Shown piece after piece: positions 32,758 through 43,177 of a DNA stretch of 64,000 nucleotides; position 1 is the stretch's first letter, and the number at the start of each line of letters is the position of its first letter. A program made the translations under genes and the position numbers. This DNA is from SAR202 cluster bacterium bin87 (lineage in GTDB: Bacteria; Chloroflexota; Dehalococcoidia; Lucifugimonadales; UBA3495). The DNA is taken from the NCBI GenBank assembly GCA_002238825.1, contig MPNC01000010.1, forward strand, positions 1-64,000, in the 5' to 3' direction. A model generated the notes under the pieces. The model did not search any database. It was not told the origin of the DNA and saw only the letters and a list, made by a program, of their open reading frames with translations.

Positions 32758-34820
32758 CAACTGCTGACACTGCGCAATCCAACACCGAACCGGCTTCGCC
32801 CGGACAATCGACCCCGACAGATTATTTGGACCAATTGTGGGACCGGTCTTGGAGCGGTCCCAGTCGCTCCCAGCGGGCCATTCAATGGGCGGGCACTCAT
32901 TGGAACATCGCAGCGGTGGTTAGTGGCGGCGCGGTTCCGAGGGCGGGCATCATCGTCGCCCCTACCGGCGACTTCGCGGTGCGCGACGGCAGTCAGCCCG
33001 GAGAAGTGGTCATCGCCTGGGACGCGGTACCGGAAGCGACCCATTACCGCATCGGCTACGTGAATATGGTTGCGGACTATCCCCTGGCCAAGGCCAGCCA
33101 GACCGGCAACTGGCTGGAGGCCTTTGTCTATGTGGATATGGAAGCGCAGAACTTCACGGTAGTTGGGGGCCGGACCGAATACACCATCCGCCGGCTGGCG
33201 CAGGGAGTGCGTCACGCGTTCACGGTGAGGACCGGCAATTCTCCCTATGGCGACTACACCTGGCCCAGCAATCCGCGCTGGAAGTTCCACACGGTGGCTG
33301 ATCGGAGTGGCTCCTGTCCGTCCGTGTCCCCGATGCCGGACCCGACATTTGAGACCGAGCGAGCTGCGTTGGCGGCTCTCTACGAAGCCACGGGAGGTGC
33401 ACACTGGAGCAACAACACGAACTGGCTCAGCGAAAAACCCGTCGGAGATTGGTACGGGGTAGCCACAGACGACGCTGGACGGGTAATCCACGTCCATCTC
33501 CCCACTAACCAACTGAGCGGGTCGATCCCGTCCCAGCTGGCCAACCTGGCCAGCCTGTGGAGCTTGCAGATCGGCGGCAACGAACTGAGCGGGCCAATCC
33601 CGCCGCAGCTGGGCAACCTGGCCAGCCTGGGGTACCTGCATCTCGACGGCAACGAGCTGAGTGGGTCGATCCCGCCGCAGCTGGCCAACCTCGTGAACTT
33701 GGAGTATTTGGAGTTGGGTGGCAATGAGTTCTCAGGTTGCGTCCCGAGAGAACTGCGGGATGTGCGACTGCACGGCGTATCCCTGCCCGTCTGCGATGGC
33801 GCTTTGGTATGCACCGTGCACACCACCACCGATGGAATATTTGCGGAAGCCAAGTGGTCCGATGTTCCCACAGAACTCAACGGCAACCCTCTCACCGGTT
33901 ATGAAGTTGTGTGGACCGTTTCCGGCATTGGCGGAACACGCAGTGAGCCTCTGGTCAGGTTGGGGAAGAGCCACACACAAACCTCTCTTACCGTTCCGGG
34001 AGCCGCGACGACACAGGCCGTACAGTTCTCACTCCGAGGAGTCTACATCCAGCAATCGGGAGAATACATCCATGAGTCCTGCGTGGACCACCAGTTGGAG
34101 CGCGCCACGTTGGTCTCGCTATACATCGCCACCGGCGGTGAGAGCTGGACGTACGATCACAACTGGCTCAGTCACCAGGAAGTCGGAGCATGGTCCGAGG
34201 TAAGAACCGGCCACAACGGCCGCGTGATCGGCCTGTCTTTCCATTATCGAGGTCTCAGCGGAGAGCTGCCAAAAAGTCTGGCCAACCTCCGCAGCCTGCG
34301 CAAGCTGGAACTCGTCGGCAACCAGCTGACCGGACCAATACCGGTGGAACTAAGCGAGCTCACCGGTCTCACGAGCTTGGATCTCAGTCAGAACCGGCTG
34401 AGCAGTCAGGTGCCGCTGCGGCTGGGCAACCTCCACGACTTGAGAGAGCTAAATCTCCACGGCAACCAGCTGACCGGACCGATCCCGCCGGAACTGGGTA
34501 TGCTCGGCGACCTCACCGTACTGGACCTCGGAGACAACCTACTCACCGGTACGATTCCGCGGGAGTTGGCCGATTTAGCCGAACTGCAAGTTTTGGCCTT
34601 GGGGTACAACAAACTGAGCGGGGAAATTCCATCGGAACTCGGCAACCTTACAAAATTGCATACGCTATTCCTCAACTGGAATCAGCTGAGCGGGGAAATT
34701 CCGAAAGAATGGGGCAACATCCGAACCTGGCGAGAGTGGCGCATCATGTCATTTGCCGCGGTCTTTGACCCAGTAGACCACGAAAAAATGTTGCTGTTCT
34801 ACGATTCTGTCATCCACTAA
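32598..34820 (+). CDS. FN3/LRR surface protein, C-terminal part (same frame after TAG)
   Basis: It continues the frame of 31119-32588. It finishes the first FN3-like module, then a ~75-residue spacer, a second module (GEVVIAWDAVPEATHYRIGY, AEAQNF-type codon intact), and two blocks of plant-type leucine-rich repeats (LASLWSLQIGGNELSGPIPP, LRSLRKLELVGNQLTGPIPV and others) separated by an FN3-like domain. LRRs mediate protein binding. The last residues (LLFYDSVIH) and the TAA lie in the left end of the ISNCY element, so the native C-terminus is lost. Confidence 0.65.
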   Translation: MVGGRTEYTVRRLAQGVRHAFTVRTGNSPYGDYTWPSNPHWKFHTVADRGGACPTADTAQSNTEPASPGQSTPTDYLDQLWDRSWSGPSRSQRAIQWAGTHWNIAAVVSGGAVPRAGIIVAPTGDFAVRDGSQPGEVVIAWDAVPEATHYRIGYVNMVADYPLAKASQTGNWLEAFVYVDMEAQNFTVVGGRTEYTIRRLAQGVRHAFTVRTGNSPYGDYTWPSNPRWKFHTVADRSGSCPSVSPMPDPTFETERAALAALYEATGGAHWSNNTNWLSEKPVGDWYGVATDDAGRVIHVHLPTNQLSGSIPSQLANLASLWSLQIGGNELSGPIPPQLGNLASLGYLHLDGNELSGSIPPQLANLVNLEYLELGGNEFSGCVPRELRDVRLHGVSLPVCDGALVCTVHTTTDGIFAEAKWSDVPTELNGNPLTGYEVVWTVSGIGGTRSEPLVRLGKSHTQTSLTVPGAATTQAVQFSLRGVYIQQSGEYIHESCVDHQLERATLVSLYIATGGESWTYDHNWLSHQEVGAWSEVRTGHNGRVIGLSFHYRGLSGELPKSLANLRSLRKLELVGNQLTGPIPVELSELTGLTSLDLSQNRLSSQVPLRLGNLHDLRELNLHGNQLTGPIPPELGMLGDLTVLDLGDNLLTGTIPRELADLAELQVLALGYNKLSGEIPSELGNLTKLHTLFLNWNQLSGEIPKEWGNIRTWREWRIMSFAAVFDPVDHEKMLLFYDSVIH
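32981..33318 (+). repeat. 338-bp direct repeat encoding an FN3-like module (unit 2)
   Basis: Partner of 32420-32757; carries the intact CAG codon. Confidence 0.9.
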
Positions 34821-36462
34821 CTGGTCAGCGAAAATGTCCTGGTGAAGGACGTTACGTTGAACCAAAAAGAACAAGCCAGACTCTCCGTGCTCAACTCCGT
34901 TTTGGAATACCAGGTTCCCATCGCCGATGCCGCCGAGTTGCTGGGCGTGACCCAGCGCCATGCGCGGCGGATGCTGGCCGCCTACCGCGAGCGTGGCGCC
35001 GCCGCGCTGGCCCACGGCAACCGGGGCCGCCGTCCCCACAACGCCACTTCACCAGGCGAGGCCGCCGCCGTGGTGCAACTGGCGACGGAGCGTTACGAGG
35101 GCGCCAACCACACCCACCTCACCGAGCCGCTCAGTGAGCGAGAAGGCATCGACCTGAGCCGGCCCACGGTGCGCCGCATTCTCACCAGGGCGGGCATCGG
35201 CAGTCCCCGCAGCCGGCGCTCTCCGCAGCACCGTTTTCGCCGCCAGCGGATGCCCCAGGCGGGGATGCTGATCCAGTTGGATGGCAGTCATCATGCCTGG
35301 TTGGAGGACCGAGGGCCCAAGTTCGCGCTGCTGCTGGCCGTGGACGACGCCACCAGCGCCGTGGTCAACGCCGTGTTTTGCACCAGCGAGACCACCGCTG
35401 GCTACTTCACCCTGCTGGAGGGCCTGATCGAGGGCTGGGGCATTCCATTGGCGCTGTACAGCGACCGCCACGCCGTGTTCAAGTACAACGCCCGAAAGCC
35501 GGAAACCGCCGCGGAGGCCACCCAGTTCACGAGATCATTGCAGGAACTGGGGATCCGGCAGATCTTCGCTCGCTCGCCGCAGGCCAAGGGCCGTGTGGAA
35601 CGCGCGGCGGGGACCTTCCAGGACCCGCTGGTAACCGAACTGCGCCTGGCCGGCGCCAGGACCATGGATCAGGCCACGGCGGTGTTGCAGGAATTCCTGC
35701 CCCGCTACAACGCCCGCTTCGCCGTGCAACCCGACCATCCGGAATCGGCCTACCCTCCGGTGGACCCCGACCTGACCCTCTCCGAGATCCTGTGCTTCAA
35801 GGACACCCGCAAGGTGGGACGGGACAACACGGTGCAGTACAACTGGCGGGTCCTGCAGCTGCTGCCCGATCAGGAACGCACCAGCTACGCCGGACTGCGG
35901 GCGGAGGTGCTGGAACGTCCCGACGGAGAGCTCATCGTCAGGTACGAAGGCCGTCGCGTGGCCACACAGGAACCGCCGCCGCGCATGGGCGCCCTGTGGG
36001 CAGGCGTCACCGCCTGGTCTCCGGGGCCCGAACTGCGCGGGTGGTCAGCAGCGTGGGGGATCACCACATCAGCAGGTCGCAGCAGCAACACCTGGCCGCC
36101 CTGGAACCAGTGCGTCCGGCCGAGGCCGCAGCCAGGGGTAACGCCGACAAGATCGCCGGTGAGAAGGACGCTGCCAGCAAGGTATCTGACCCTTGGGAAC
36201 GTACACCGACACCCACCCAGTTGGCCCGGTGGAAGGCGATCCGGCAGGCCAGGCTGAAAAGGCTATCCCTGCAGGCCATCTCACGGGAACTGGGCATTGC
36301 TCGAAACACTGTGCGCAAGTACGTCCACGCCGAAAAGCCGCCCACCAAGAAACTCAGCGCCAAAGAACGCGACAGGCTGATGGCCCTACGCAAATCCACC
36401 ACCGTTGCCAACTAGCCATGCGGACATTTTCGCTTTCCATTTAATGGGACAGAATCGCTGGA
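34797..36462 (+). mobile_element. ISNCY/IS1202-like insertion sequence
   Basis: Ends are inferred from an imperfect inverted repeat. The left side has CGATTCTGTC...AGCGAAAATGTCC (34802-34840), and the right side, reverse-complemented, has CGATTCTGTC...AGCGAAAATGTCC (36421-36457). It encloses one frameshifted transposase gene. It inserted in the 3' end of the LRR gene. The target duplication was not identified. Confidence 0.65.
34842..36415 (+). pseudogene. ISNCY-type DDE transposase, frameshifted
   Basis: HTH at ~20-60 (VPIADAAELLGVTQRHARRM). Catalytic triad: QLDGSHHAW, ALYSDRHAVF, SPQAKGRVERAAG. The main frame degenerates after EPPPRMGALWAGVTAW (~36030), while the next frame carries the family's C-terminal HTH (LQAISRELGIARNTVRKYVH, then PPTKKLSAKERDRLMAL) to 36415. 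A single frameshift around 36030-36070 separates them. GTG start at 34842. Whether the shift is a mutation or programmed cannot be told from sequence; no slippery A-run is evident. Confidence 0.75.
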
Positions 36463-36639
36463 CAACAACAAATCTCGGTCAATGACGGTGAAAATTCACA
36501 TGCTGACCGCGCTTTCGCATGCTACCTGAATCCGGAGTGTAAATCGTTCGGTCCCAGAGACTTTCGGAACCGTTCCACTTGGCCGGGCGTACTGGTGGTC
36601 GGGTCGGATGGTGCCCTATCAGTTGAACCGTCCGAGTGG
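36463..36639. other. short intergenic region
   Basis: Between the IS right end and the TolB-like gene; nothing recognised. Confidence 0.35.
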
Positions 36640-37866
36640 TCAGTCGAGGAACAAAGCGTAACGTCGGGATGGCATATGGCAACCCTCGGTAATGACCGCC
36701 ATGTCGTCATGCAGCAGGGTTTGCGCTTCCACATAGTTGGACAACCGACGGACCTGGCCGGTGTCCAGCCGGTAGACGAAGGCGCCGGCTGCGGATCTGT
36801 TGGCCAGTAATCTCGGGAAACCGCCGACGTCGCAAGGTTCTTTCTCCGCCCAGACCACATGATCCGCGGAAACCAGGGGCCGGGTATTCGAACGTCCCCC
36901 GGTGCCGACGTCGCGCTGTTCTCCGGTGCCCATGTCCAGGAGGACGATAAGCGACGAGCAGCTTTCCAGATACTGCTGCCAGACAACCAGATCACCGTGT
37001 ATGGCAGGCGAGCCATTGTTGGTGCCCGTTTGCGCCAGCAGTTTCTCCTCGCCGGTAGCGAGGTTGTAGGAGTAGATGTCGCAGTGGCGGTCGGGCAGAT
37101 TGTGGCAGCCTTCGTCGCGGGTCCCAATCTGGGGACTATCGCGATTATCGGACCACACCACGACATCGCCGTGTATTGACGGTTGCTTCTGGTTGCCAGC
37201 AATGACTGCGATCGGGATTTCACGGTCGTGGCTCAGATCATAAGCGTAGATGTCATAGCGCTCGCGGCGTTCTCGCAGCTCGTTGCGGTTGTCCTGCCAG
37301 ACCAGCCAGGAGCCGGAGATGCGGAGGTGGCTCCGGTTGGCCGGCATGTCGGTGATACGGCGTTGCTCGCCGGTGAGCAGGTCCATCACGAACACGTCGG
37401 CGGTGTTTTTTGACCGACCATCGTCGCCAGGCAGCTGGATATCCTCACCTTCCTCGATCCATGCAATGTGGGCGTCGGACAACACAGGACCCCGCTTGTA
37501 GTGGCCGTCGTTCGTTAGTTGGCGCATGTCAGCGGTGCGGACGTTCACCAGCCACAATTCACCGTCTTCGTCCATGCCCACGGCGCTGTCGCCGTGCATG
37601 TCGGTAAGCATGCCGCGGGTGTCCAACTCCAAAACTCTGAACTCGGACGAGGACAACGGCGTCGGACGCGGTGTGCCAGGCGCAACAATGTGACACGCCA
37701 GGATGCCCACCAAGATTGCGAAAAGGATAGCCCAGTTTGTTCCTTTCACCCGCATCATCCCCGGCGCTGGGCGCTCCATCAAGCCAATACGTGCGAATTT
37801 CCGGATTGGTTGCGCCGCCTGTCGGAAAGGATTGCCGTCGCCGAACATATCCAGTATATCCGCCAT
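36640..37866 (-). CDS. TolB-like beta-propeller lipoprotein
   Basis: Up to 408 residues. A lipoprotein signal (ILFAILVGILAC, lipobox Cys59 in this numbering) suggests the true start may be the ATG pair at 37758/37755; the longest frame starts at 37866. The mature part has repeated propeller blades: GDSAVGMDEDGELWLVNV, SDAHIAWIEEGEDIQ, SGSWLVWQDNRNE, HGDVVVWSDNRDSP, HGDLVVWQQYLESC, SADHVVWAEKEP. This resembles periplasmic TolB-type propellers. A truncated paralogue lies at 40.3 kb. Ligand unknown. Confidence 0.75.
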   Translation of the reverse strand: MADILDMFGDGNPFRQAAQPIRKFARIGLMERPAPGMMRVKGTNWAILFAILVGILACHIVAPGTPRPTPLSSSEFRVLELDTRGMLTDMHGDSAVGMDEDGELWLVNVRTADMRQLTNDGHYKRGPVLSDAHIAWIEEGEDIQLPGDDGRSKNTADVFVMDLLTGEQRRITDMPANRSHLRISGSWLVWQDNRNELRERRERYDIYAYDLSHDREIPIAVIAGNQKQPSIHGDVVVWSDNRDSPQIGTRDEGCHNLPDRHCDIYSYNLATGEEKLLAQTGTNNGSPAIHGDLVVWQQYLESCSSLIVLLDMGTGEQRDVGTGGRSNTRPLVSADHVVWAEKEPCDVGGFPRLLANRSAAGAFVYRLDTGQVRRLSNYVEAQTLLHDDMAVITEGCHMPSRRYALFLD

Positions 37867-37991
37867 GATCAGCCAGCTCTCCGTACCAATGTCCTTTGCC
37901 TTCCCGCCACATGTACCGGCCGGAAACCCGATTTCACGTTCAACAGGCCGGCGACCCAGGAAAGATGCCGGATGGGTTCAACACGGCCCTG

Positions 37992-38677
37992 CTATTCGGC
38001 GCTGCCGGAGACCGACGCCACCAACTTCCTCACGTCGTGGGTCGTCAATTCAAACGGGGCCCCAGAACCGCTAACTGGCTTGAAACCCAGGTCCTTCAAC
38101 GCCGCCCGGTAGTAGCTGTTAACCTGGAAAGAGAGGCGGCCCTGAGCGTCCACCAGCGCGACTTCCAACCCCGGTGGCGTTTGCCAGACGCTGGTTGCAC
38201 GGTCATCCGGATGGCGCGACCTGGACCACCTCGGATTGAGGAACAGCGCGTAGTCTGCGTCCTCTGACATAGCGGGAACCTCGTGCGGTCTGAACTCGGG
38301 CTTCCCGGTCTCCTCGTTGACGATGGTGTGTCCAACGTCCCACCCGACGTAGACGGTATCGCCAGGCTCGAAGCCGCCCTTCAGGGATTCGACCACCTCG
38401 AACCGGCGGTACACGTCGGAAAGGATGTGGGAGCGTCCGGATACAACGAGGAGTTGGGGGTGTCGTGGACCGCTTCGCCCTGGTAGCGCGCTACGACGAT
38501 GTGCTCGGAATACTCCACCAGGGTATCGGGGGCCACGTGGACGAACCGGTCTTTGTGCGAAATGGCGCGTCCAAACAATCCGGGGTCGACCACGATGCCG
38601 ATCACGACGGCCAGGACCGCGAGGACGAACGACGCGACCAACGCGGACCTGATGTTTCGCCTGCGGATTTCACGCAT
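37992..38677 (-). pseudogene. membrane-anchored hypothetical protein, frameshifted
   Basis: The first frame (from 38677) gives MREIRRRNIRSALVASFVLA with a membrane anchor, then HVAPDTLVEYSEHIVVARYQ and NSSLYPDAPTSF. The second frame takes over near 38415 with DVYRRFEVVESLKGGFEPGD, then TVYVGWDVGHTIV and ADYALFLNPRW to 37992. The two are continuous in sense but differ by a one-base shift. The product looks like an extracytoplasmic protein with a small beta domain. Family not recognised. Confidence 0.65.
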
Positions 38678-38769
38678 CCCGTGTACCTCGAACCGTGTGG
38701 CTGTATCGGCGACGCTGTGACCGTCCGCCTCAATCGAGATGGACCGCGTATTGCCTCCTCACCCCGAAG

Positions 38770-38925
38770 CAAACCTCCGGCGGCGAGGTCGGGCAGCAGG
38801 TGGCGGAAGGAGTACGCGTGGTCGGGGAAGCCGTGGAGTCAGATGGCCAAGGAACCGTCGCCCATTTCGAGGTAGTGGAAGTCGATGCCGTTGGCTTGTA
38901 CGGAGCCAGTGTTGAAATCAGTCTT
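38770..38925 (-). pseudogene. alpha/beta-hydrolase N-terminal remnant
   Basis: The minus strand reads VQANGIDFHYLEMGDGSLAI, then TGA (38839-38841), then LHGFPDHAYSFRHLLPDLAA. This is the start of an epoxide-hydrolase-like alpha/beta hydrolase (NGI.FHY...HGFPD..YSFRH.LP.LA) with a nonsense codon just before the oxyanion-hole HGFP. The nucleophile and everything downstream are gone. Confidence 0.55.
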
Positions 38926-38963
38926 GGAGGCCGCCTCGCGATAGATTTTGGTTGGTGGAGTGT

Positions 38964-39962
38964 CTAATTGAGGTCGTAGGACACCTGCAGGCCGACTGAC
39001 ACCTCCACCTCGGGTTCTGCATCGAAGGGCCGCAGAACGGCGAACCGGTAAGAGGTATCCCCGCCGCAACGGTTGGGGGCACCGCCAAGGATGCGGTATG
39101 GGTCGCTCTGAAGGGGGTACTCCAGCGCCCCGTTGACCGCACCCCGGCCAACTCCCAGGGCGTCGGCGAGATCGTCGGCGGCTTTTTCGGCGGCCGGTAC
39201 CGCTTCACGACGGGCATGGGCAATGGCCTGGTCGCAGTTCTCATCGGTGAGGCTGAAACGCACGCCAAAGGACTCGGACCGGCGCACGACTTCCTCCACC
39301 TGATCCACGATTGATTCGCCCAAGGCGGCGAAGTCGTCGACGTCCACCTCCACCGAGATGGTGGTTGGTTCGTACCTGCCGACGCTTTCGAAAGCCACAG
39401 CTTCCTCAGCCAGGCCGATGGATACCAGATTGGCGCGTATGTCCTCGCGGTCCTTGTCGGACAACTGCTCAGGGCCGGAGGGGCCAAAGCCCATCTCCGG
39501 TATCACGACCACATAGGCCTCGTCGGCGGCGACAGTAACGGAACCGATGGCGGAAACGGTGAGGCTGCCCTGGGCCGCAAAGGTCTGGGGACCCCGGGAT
39601 AAGCTGAACCCGCCGAGACCGCCCGACCCTGACGGGGCCGCCACGGAGTGGGAGCCCAGCAGCACCAGAGACCCCTGGCTGCCACTGGGCCGCCGATCCG
39701 ACGCGGCAGATCGGGTAGGTGCGGGCATAGTGGGCGTGGGGGCGGGTGCTGCGGTTGCGTCAGGCTTCGGCGGGACCGTCGGTGGGAGCGGCGTTTCGGT
39801 TGGAGGGCCGGTTTCGGGAGTCGCTGCCGGCGCGCTGGCTTCGGACGTTGCCGCCGGGGTGGGCTCCGCTACCTCCTGCCCGCACGCAAGCGCAACCGCG
39901 GCCACTACGAGCACTAGCACAAACAGGCCCGCCATTTTCACCCTACCTGACAATCGTTTCAT
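38964..39962 (-). CDS. SIMPL-domain (DUF541) lipoprotein
   Basis: 332 residues from MKRLSGRVKMAGLFVLVLV, with AAGGGAG five bases upstream. The lipobox is VALAC (Cys27). A Thr/Pro/Ala linker (~30-95) leads to a SIMPL domain (~130-330): LTVSAIGSVTVAADEAYVVV, then AALGESIVDQVEEVVRRSE, then FGVRFSLTDENCDQAIAHAR. SIMPL/DUF541 proteins are periplasmic or outer-surface and poorly understood. There is no operon partner. Confidence 0.8.
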   Translation of the reverse strand: MKRLSGRVKMAGLFVLVLVVAAVALACGQEVAEPTPAATSEASAPAATPETGPPTETPLPPTVPPKPDATAAPAPTPTMPAPTRSAASDRRPSGSQGSLVLLGSHSVAAPSGSGGLGGFSLSRGPQTFAAQGSLTVSAIGSVTVAADEAYVVVIPEMGFGPSGPEQLSDKDREDIRANLVSIGLAEEAVAFESVGRYEPTTISVEVDVDDFAALGESIVDQVEEVVRRSESFGVRFSLTDENCDQAIAHARREAVPAAEKAADDLADALGVGRGAVNGALEYPLQSDPYRILGGAPNRCGGDTSYRFAVLRPFDAEPEVEVSVGLQVSYDLN

Positions 39963-40136
39963 ACCAACTCCCTTACCGATGGACATATTGTTCGACAAGG
40001 CTCGCGACGACGTTGTGTACATCCCGGGTTCAGTATAGCAACCACGAGTGCGCGGCGACTCTGTGGCACTGGCGAAACTGTGCGTTTCCCACATCGGCGG
40101 TGGTCTGGTTCTTTGCCCTTCGCTGTCGTCGAGGTT

Positions 40137-40163
40137 TTTCTGGATTCCTGCTTCCGTAGGAAT
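40137..40163. repeat. REP-like short palindrome (2 of 3)
   Basis: TTCTGGATTCCTGCTTCCGT then AGGAATGACG. It lies inside the truncated TolB-like frame, where it translates as SFLRKQESRKTS. Confidence 0.6.
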
Positions 40164-40259
40164 GACGGTAGGGGTTGGGGATGTTCGAACGACGCCTGGC
40201 GAGAGTCAAACGATAGCGAGAGGTCAAGACTCATGGATTGAGGGAGGACTGCTCTGCCG

Positions 40260-40561
40260 AAGAGTTCGATTTGGGTCATGACGTCTTTAATGTTGACCAA
40301 CCATAACTGACCGTCCGGGCCGATGCCCACCGCGTCGTCGCCGAAAACGTCGACCAACCAGACGCTGGTATCCAGGTCCACTGTCCCGGTTACTGCAGTC
40401 GGCGCCGGAGTGGGCATCGGCGGAGGCCGTTCAACTCCGCTGCAGGCCAAAACCGTCGCCGCTACAGCGAGGCAAAAGACAAGCGCCAACCTTTGAGGCC
40501 CCACATACGGCCAGCGGGTTCTTGTGTGCAGGACGGCGCCATTGATGGGCTGCAAGGTCAC
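40260..40561 (-). pseudogene. TolB-like lipoprotein, N-terminal remnant
   Basis: MTLQPINGAVLHTRTRWPYV leads to a lipobox (VLAC), a short Pro/Thr linker and the first blade (SVWLVDVFGDDAVGIGPDGQ, LWLVNIKDVM), matching the start of the protein at 36640-37866 (GDSAVGMDEDGELWLVNV). After ~100 residues the frame enters a REP-like repeat and unrelated DNA. All other propeller blades are missing. Confidence 0.6.
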
Positions 40562-40952
40562 ATCCCGACCGGTCAGTTACCGCGCTTCCGACGGACGGCC
40601 AACTGAAACCGTGTCAGGCCTGAGTATCTTGATACACTCACAACTATTCAACGGCGCTGAGCGAAGTCTCTGTTGGCATCGCGTGGGGTTCCGTGCAAGC
40701 TGGGCGCGAGTCGGCAGCGCAAATCCATCAGGGCGGATTGTAAACTCATGGGCACTCGACCGGCCGTGGAAGCCGCCGCCGGCAAACGTTGAACCTGCGA
40801 TTTCGAGTGTCGTCAACACTGGATCGCCAGCCGCCTCCGGCAAAATGGGGCACATGTCGTTGTAACTCGTGAATGCCGCCGTGGCCGGAATCCCGGCCGA
40901 GAAAAGGAACACCGAGGAAGTGGAGTTCGTCCATATTACCGGGTCGCGGCTG
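40562..40952. other. intergenic, divergent promoters
   Basis: Between the TolB remnant and the META lipoprotein. It may contain a longer N-terminus of the latter (in-frame GTG at 40869), but no ribosome site supports it. Confidence 0.4.
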
Positions 40953-42914
40953 ATGCGCTGCGTGTTGGACCATGGACCGTCAGTGCTGCTGGCCATCGTT
41001 CTCCTGATGACGGTCGGCGTTGCCTGCACCGGCACGAGGGCCGCGCCGCAGTCCGAGACTGTCGTGGCAGACGCAATCACCGAACCCACTCCCGTCGCGG
41101 ACTCCATTGACGGCGCGACATGGATCCTGGAAACCATCGACGGGCAGCCGCCCGTTGCCGGAACACGCCTGACGCTGACGATCCACGGCCCGCGGTTCGG
41201 CGGGTTCGACGGCTGCAATACCTTCGGCGGCCAACACCAGTCGGGAACCCCGGTAGTCGAACCGGACGGGTCCATCTCGGCGCCGGAGTTCGTCATCACC
41301 GATGCAGGCTGCCCGTCGGACGCCGTGCTCGACCAGGCGAACCGGTACCTCGAAGCCCTGACCCAGGAGGCCAGGGCCCAAGTCGTCGACGATCACCTGC
41401 ACATCGTCAACGATGCGGGAGAGGTTGCGCTGGTGTTTGCCAGGGATGATAACCGAGTAATCGTACGACGCATCGAGCTGGCCGGCACCGGCTGGCGGCT
41501 CGTGGATCGCGACCGGATCTACGGTCAACGACCCACGATCCTGGTGTTCCTTGATGACCGGGCCGCCGTCGCCACCTCCTGTCGCGACTATGCCCTGGGT
41601 TACACGGCGAACGCGGGTCGCATGAGGATCCTCTACACGCGCACGGCCGGCTCCGCCGAAGCGTGCTCAAGGGACGCCATCGACCGAGAACACCTCTTCG
41701 TCGAGGACTTCGGATGGGCCAATGAATACTCAGCGCACTTCGTCCAAGGGGTCCTGCGATCACTGCGGATGGTGGTCCGTACCAGCAGGGGCAAGACGCT
41801 CACCTTCGCACCGTTATCCAAACTATCACTGCCAGATGCCATGTTTGACGGGCAATGGACCTTCATCCGGTCCCTGGAGCCCCGTTCGGGCCGGCCCGGC
41901 ATGAGGTGGGTTGAGCCCACCCACGCGGCTCCCGGCTCAGACATCACCGCCGCGTTCGACGGGCAGACCGTCGCAGGAGAGCTCGGGTGCCACCAGTACG
42001 TCTACCGCGCCGCCGGCGGCGAAGCGACCACCTTGGTCGGACCGAACGGATCAATGTCCATGTCCGAGGCAACCCTGAGCACCAACAACACTTGCGACGG
42101 TCAGGCCGACTTCTCTCCTCGCCAGCGCCATTACCTCGACCTCCTGGCGACCGCTGAGCGCTACCACGTCTTCGATGACCGGTTGGTGATCCGAACCAAC
42201 AAGAGCGAAGCGCTCATGTTTCGGGCGGAGGACAGTCCGCCTCCAACACGGCCGGCGCCTGCGGGAGCCGATTACAGCATCAAAGACCTGGAGGCATGGC
42301 TAACGGCCGTGGAAGAAGCGGCCGGGCGAGATTCCGGCATCTTCATGACCAGCATTGATGAGAGGAACCAACGCCTCCGAATCGGCATGCGGCCGTTGCG
42401 TGGAGCCCTCGAACGGATGGAAGCTGCCATAGCCGCCTCAGATGTCCCACGGGAAGCTGTCGTGATCGAAATGGGCTGCGACGCCGACGGGCTGAGCCGC
42501 TTCGACAAGGGCGAATCCCCGAACCAGGCGTTCCTCGCCGCCATCAGTTACTCGCTTGAGGCCCCATCCCAAGTGGCTTACGGGGAAACGGTGCACATGA
42601 ACCTGACACTCCGGAACATCAGCGACGAACCCGTCCTGGTCCCCATGGGAGGCATACCTGCCCACGATTTCGCAGTGGCTACCGCCGATGGCGAGAACAT
42701 CTGGCGCTGGCAGTGTGGGCAAATCATCCTGGGTGCTATGGTCGGCGAAACCCTGGAACCCGGTGAGGAGCTGGAACTGAGCGGCCAGTGGGAACAGGTG
42801 GACCACCGGGGAGAACCGGTTCCCCCCGGGGCCCACCTGATCAAAGGCATACTGGAAATGGAGCACCCGGAGAGACTGGTGACGCCATCCCATGAACTGC
42901 AGGTGCTTACGTGA
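40953..42914 (+). CDS. lipoprotein with META/HslJ-like domains and BsuPI-like C-terminus
   Basis: 653 residues from MRCVLDHGPSVLLAIVLLM; the lipobox is VGVAC. Three META/HslJ-like domains follow: ATWILETIDGQPPVAGTRLT with FGGFDGCNTFGG, then GWRLVDRDRI, then FDGQTVAGELGCHQYVY. The C-terminus (~545-650, VHMNLTLRNISDEPVLVPMG, then PPGAHLIKGILEME) resembles the BsuPI/intracellular proteinase inhibitor fold. META domains occur in stress and resistance lipoproteins. In-frame GTG at 40869 is an alternative start. Function is inferred as cell-envelope stress. Confidence 0.75.
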   Translation: MRCVLDHGPSVLLAIVLLMTVGVACTGTRAAPQSETVVADAITEPTPVADSIDGATWILETIDGQPPVAGTRLTLTIHGPRFGGFDGCNTFGGQHQSGTPVVEPDGSISAPEFVITDAGCPSDAVLDQANRYLEALTQEARAQVVDDHLHIVNDAGEVALVFARDDNRVIVRRIELAGTGWRLVDRDRIYGQRPTILVFLDDRAAVATSCRDYALGYTANAGRMRILYTRTAGSAEACSRDAIDREHLFVEDFGWANEYSAHFVQGVLRSLRMVVRTSRGKTLTFAPLSKLSLPDAMFDGQWTFIRSLEPRSGRPGMRWVEPTHAAPGSDITAAFDGQTVAGELGCHQYVYRAAGGEATTLVGPNGSMSMSEATLSTNNTCDGQADFSPRQRHYLDLLATAERYHVFDDRLVIRTNKSEALMFRAEDSPPPTRPAPAGADYSIKDLEAWLTAVEEAAGRDSGIFMTSIDERNQRLRIGMRPLRGALERMEAAIAASDVPREAVVIEMGCDADGLSRFDKGESPNQAFLAAISYSLEAPSQVAYGETVHMNLTLRNISDEPVLVPMGGIPAHDFAVATADGENIWRWQCGQIILGAMVGETLEPGEELELSGQWEQVDHRGEPVPPGAHLIKGILEMEHPERLVTPSHELQVLT

Positions 42915-43177
42915 TGAAGCCACTACTGACGTTTGCGACGCGAGACATTCATTGGGAAAAACCATCGCGGCGGAAAGTCCGGCTGGATGGCGGGGTGCGG
43001 CCAGGCGACCACGCAATGTGTCGCGAAAGGTGTCAACCGAATGGATGGTGTGGCAGCCTCGGTGTGCTTCCGTTTGACTTCAGATGATGGTGCGCTCGGC
43101 GCTGCCGTTGCGGTCATGCAATTCCAAACGAAACCCTACGCCCGCAGGTTGCGTTGCCACCGTCGCCTCCCGTGGAT

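Noticed and set aside
36640-37866. WxGD-like repeats read as a possible adhesin
   Set aside because: Blade pattern fits a TolB-type propeller better than an adhesin.
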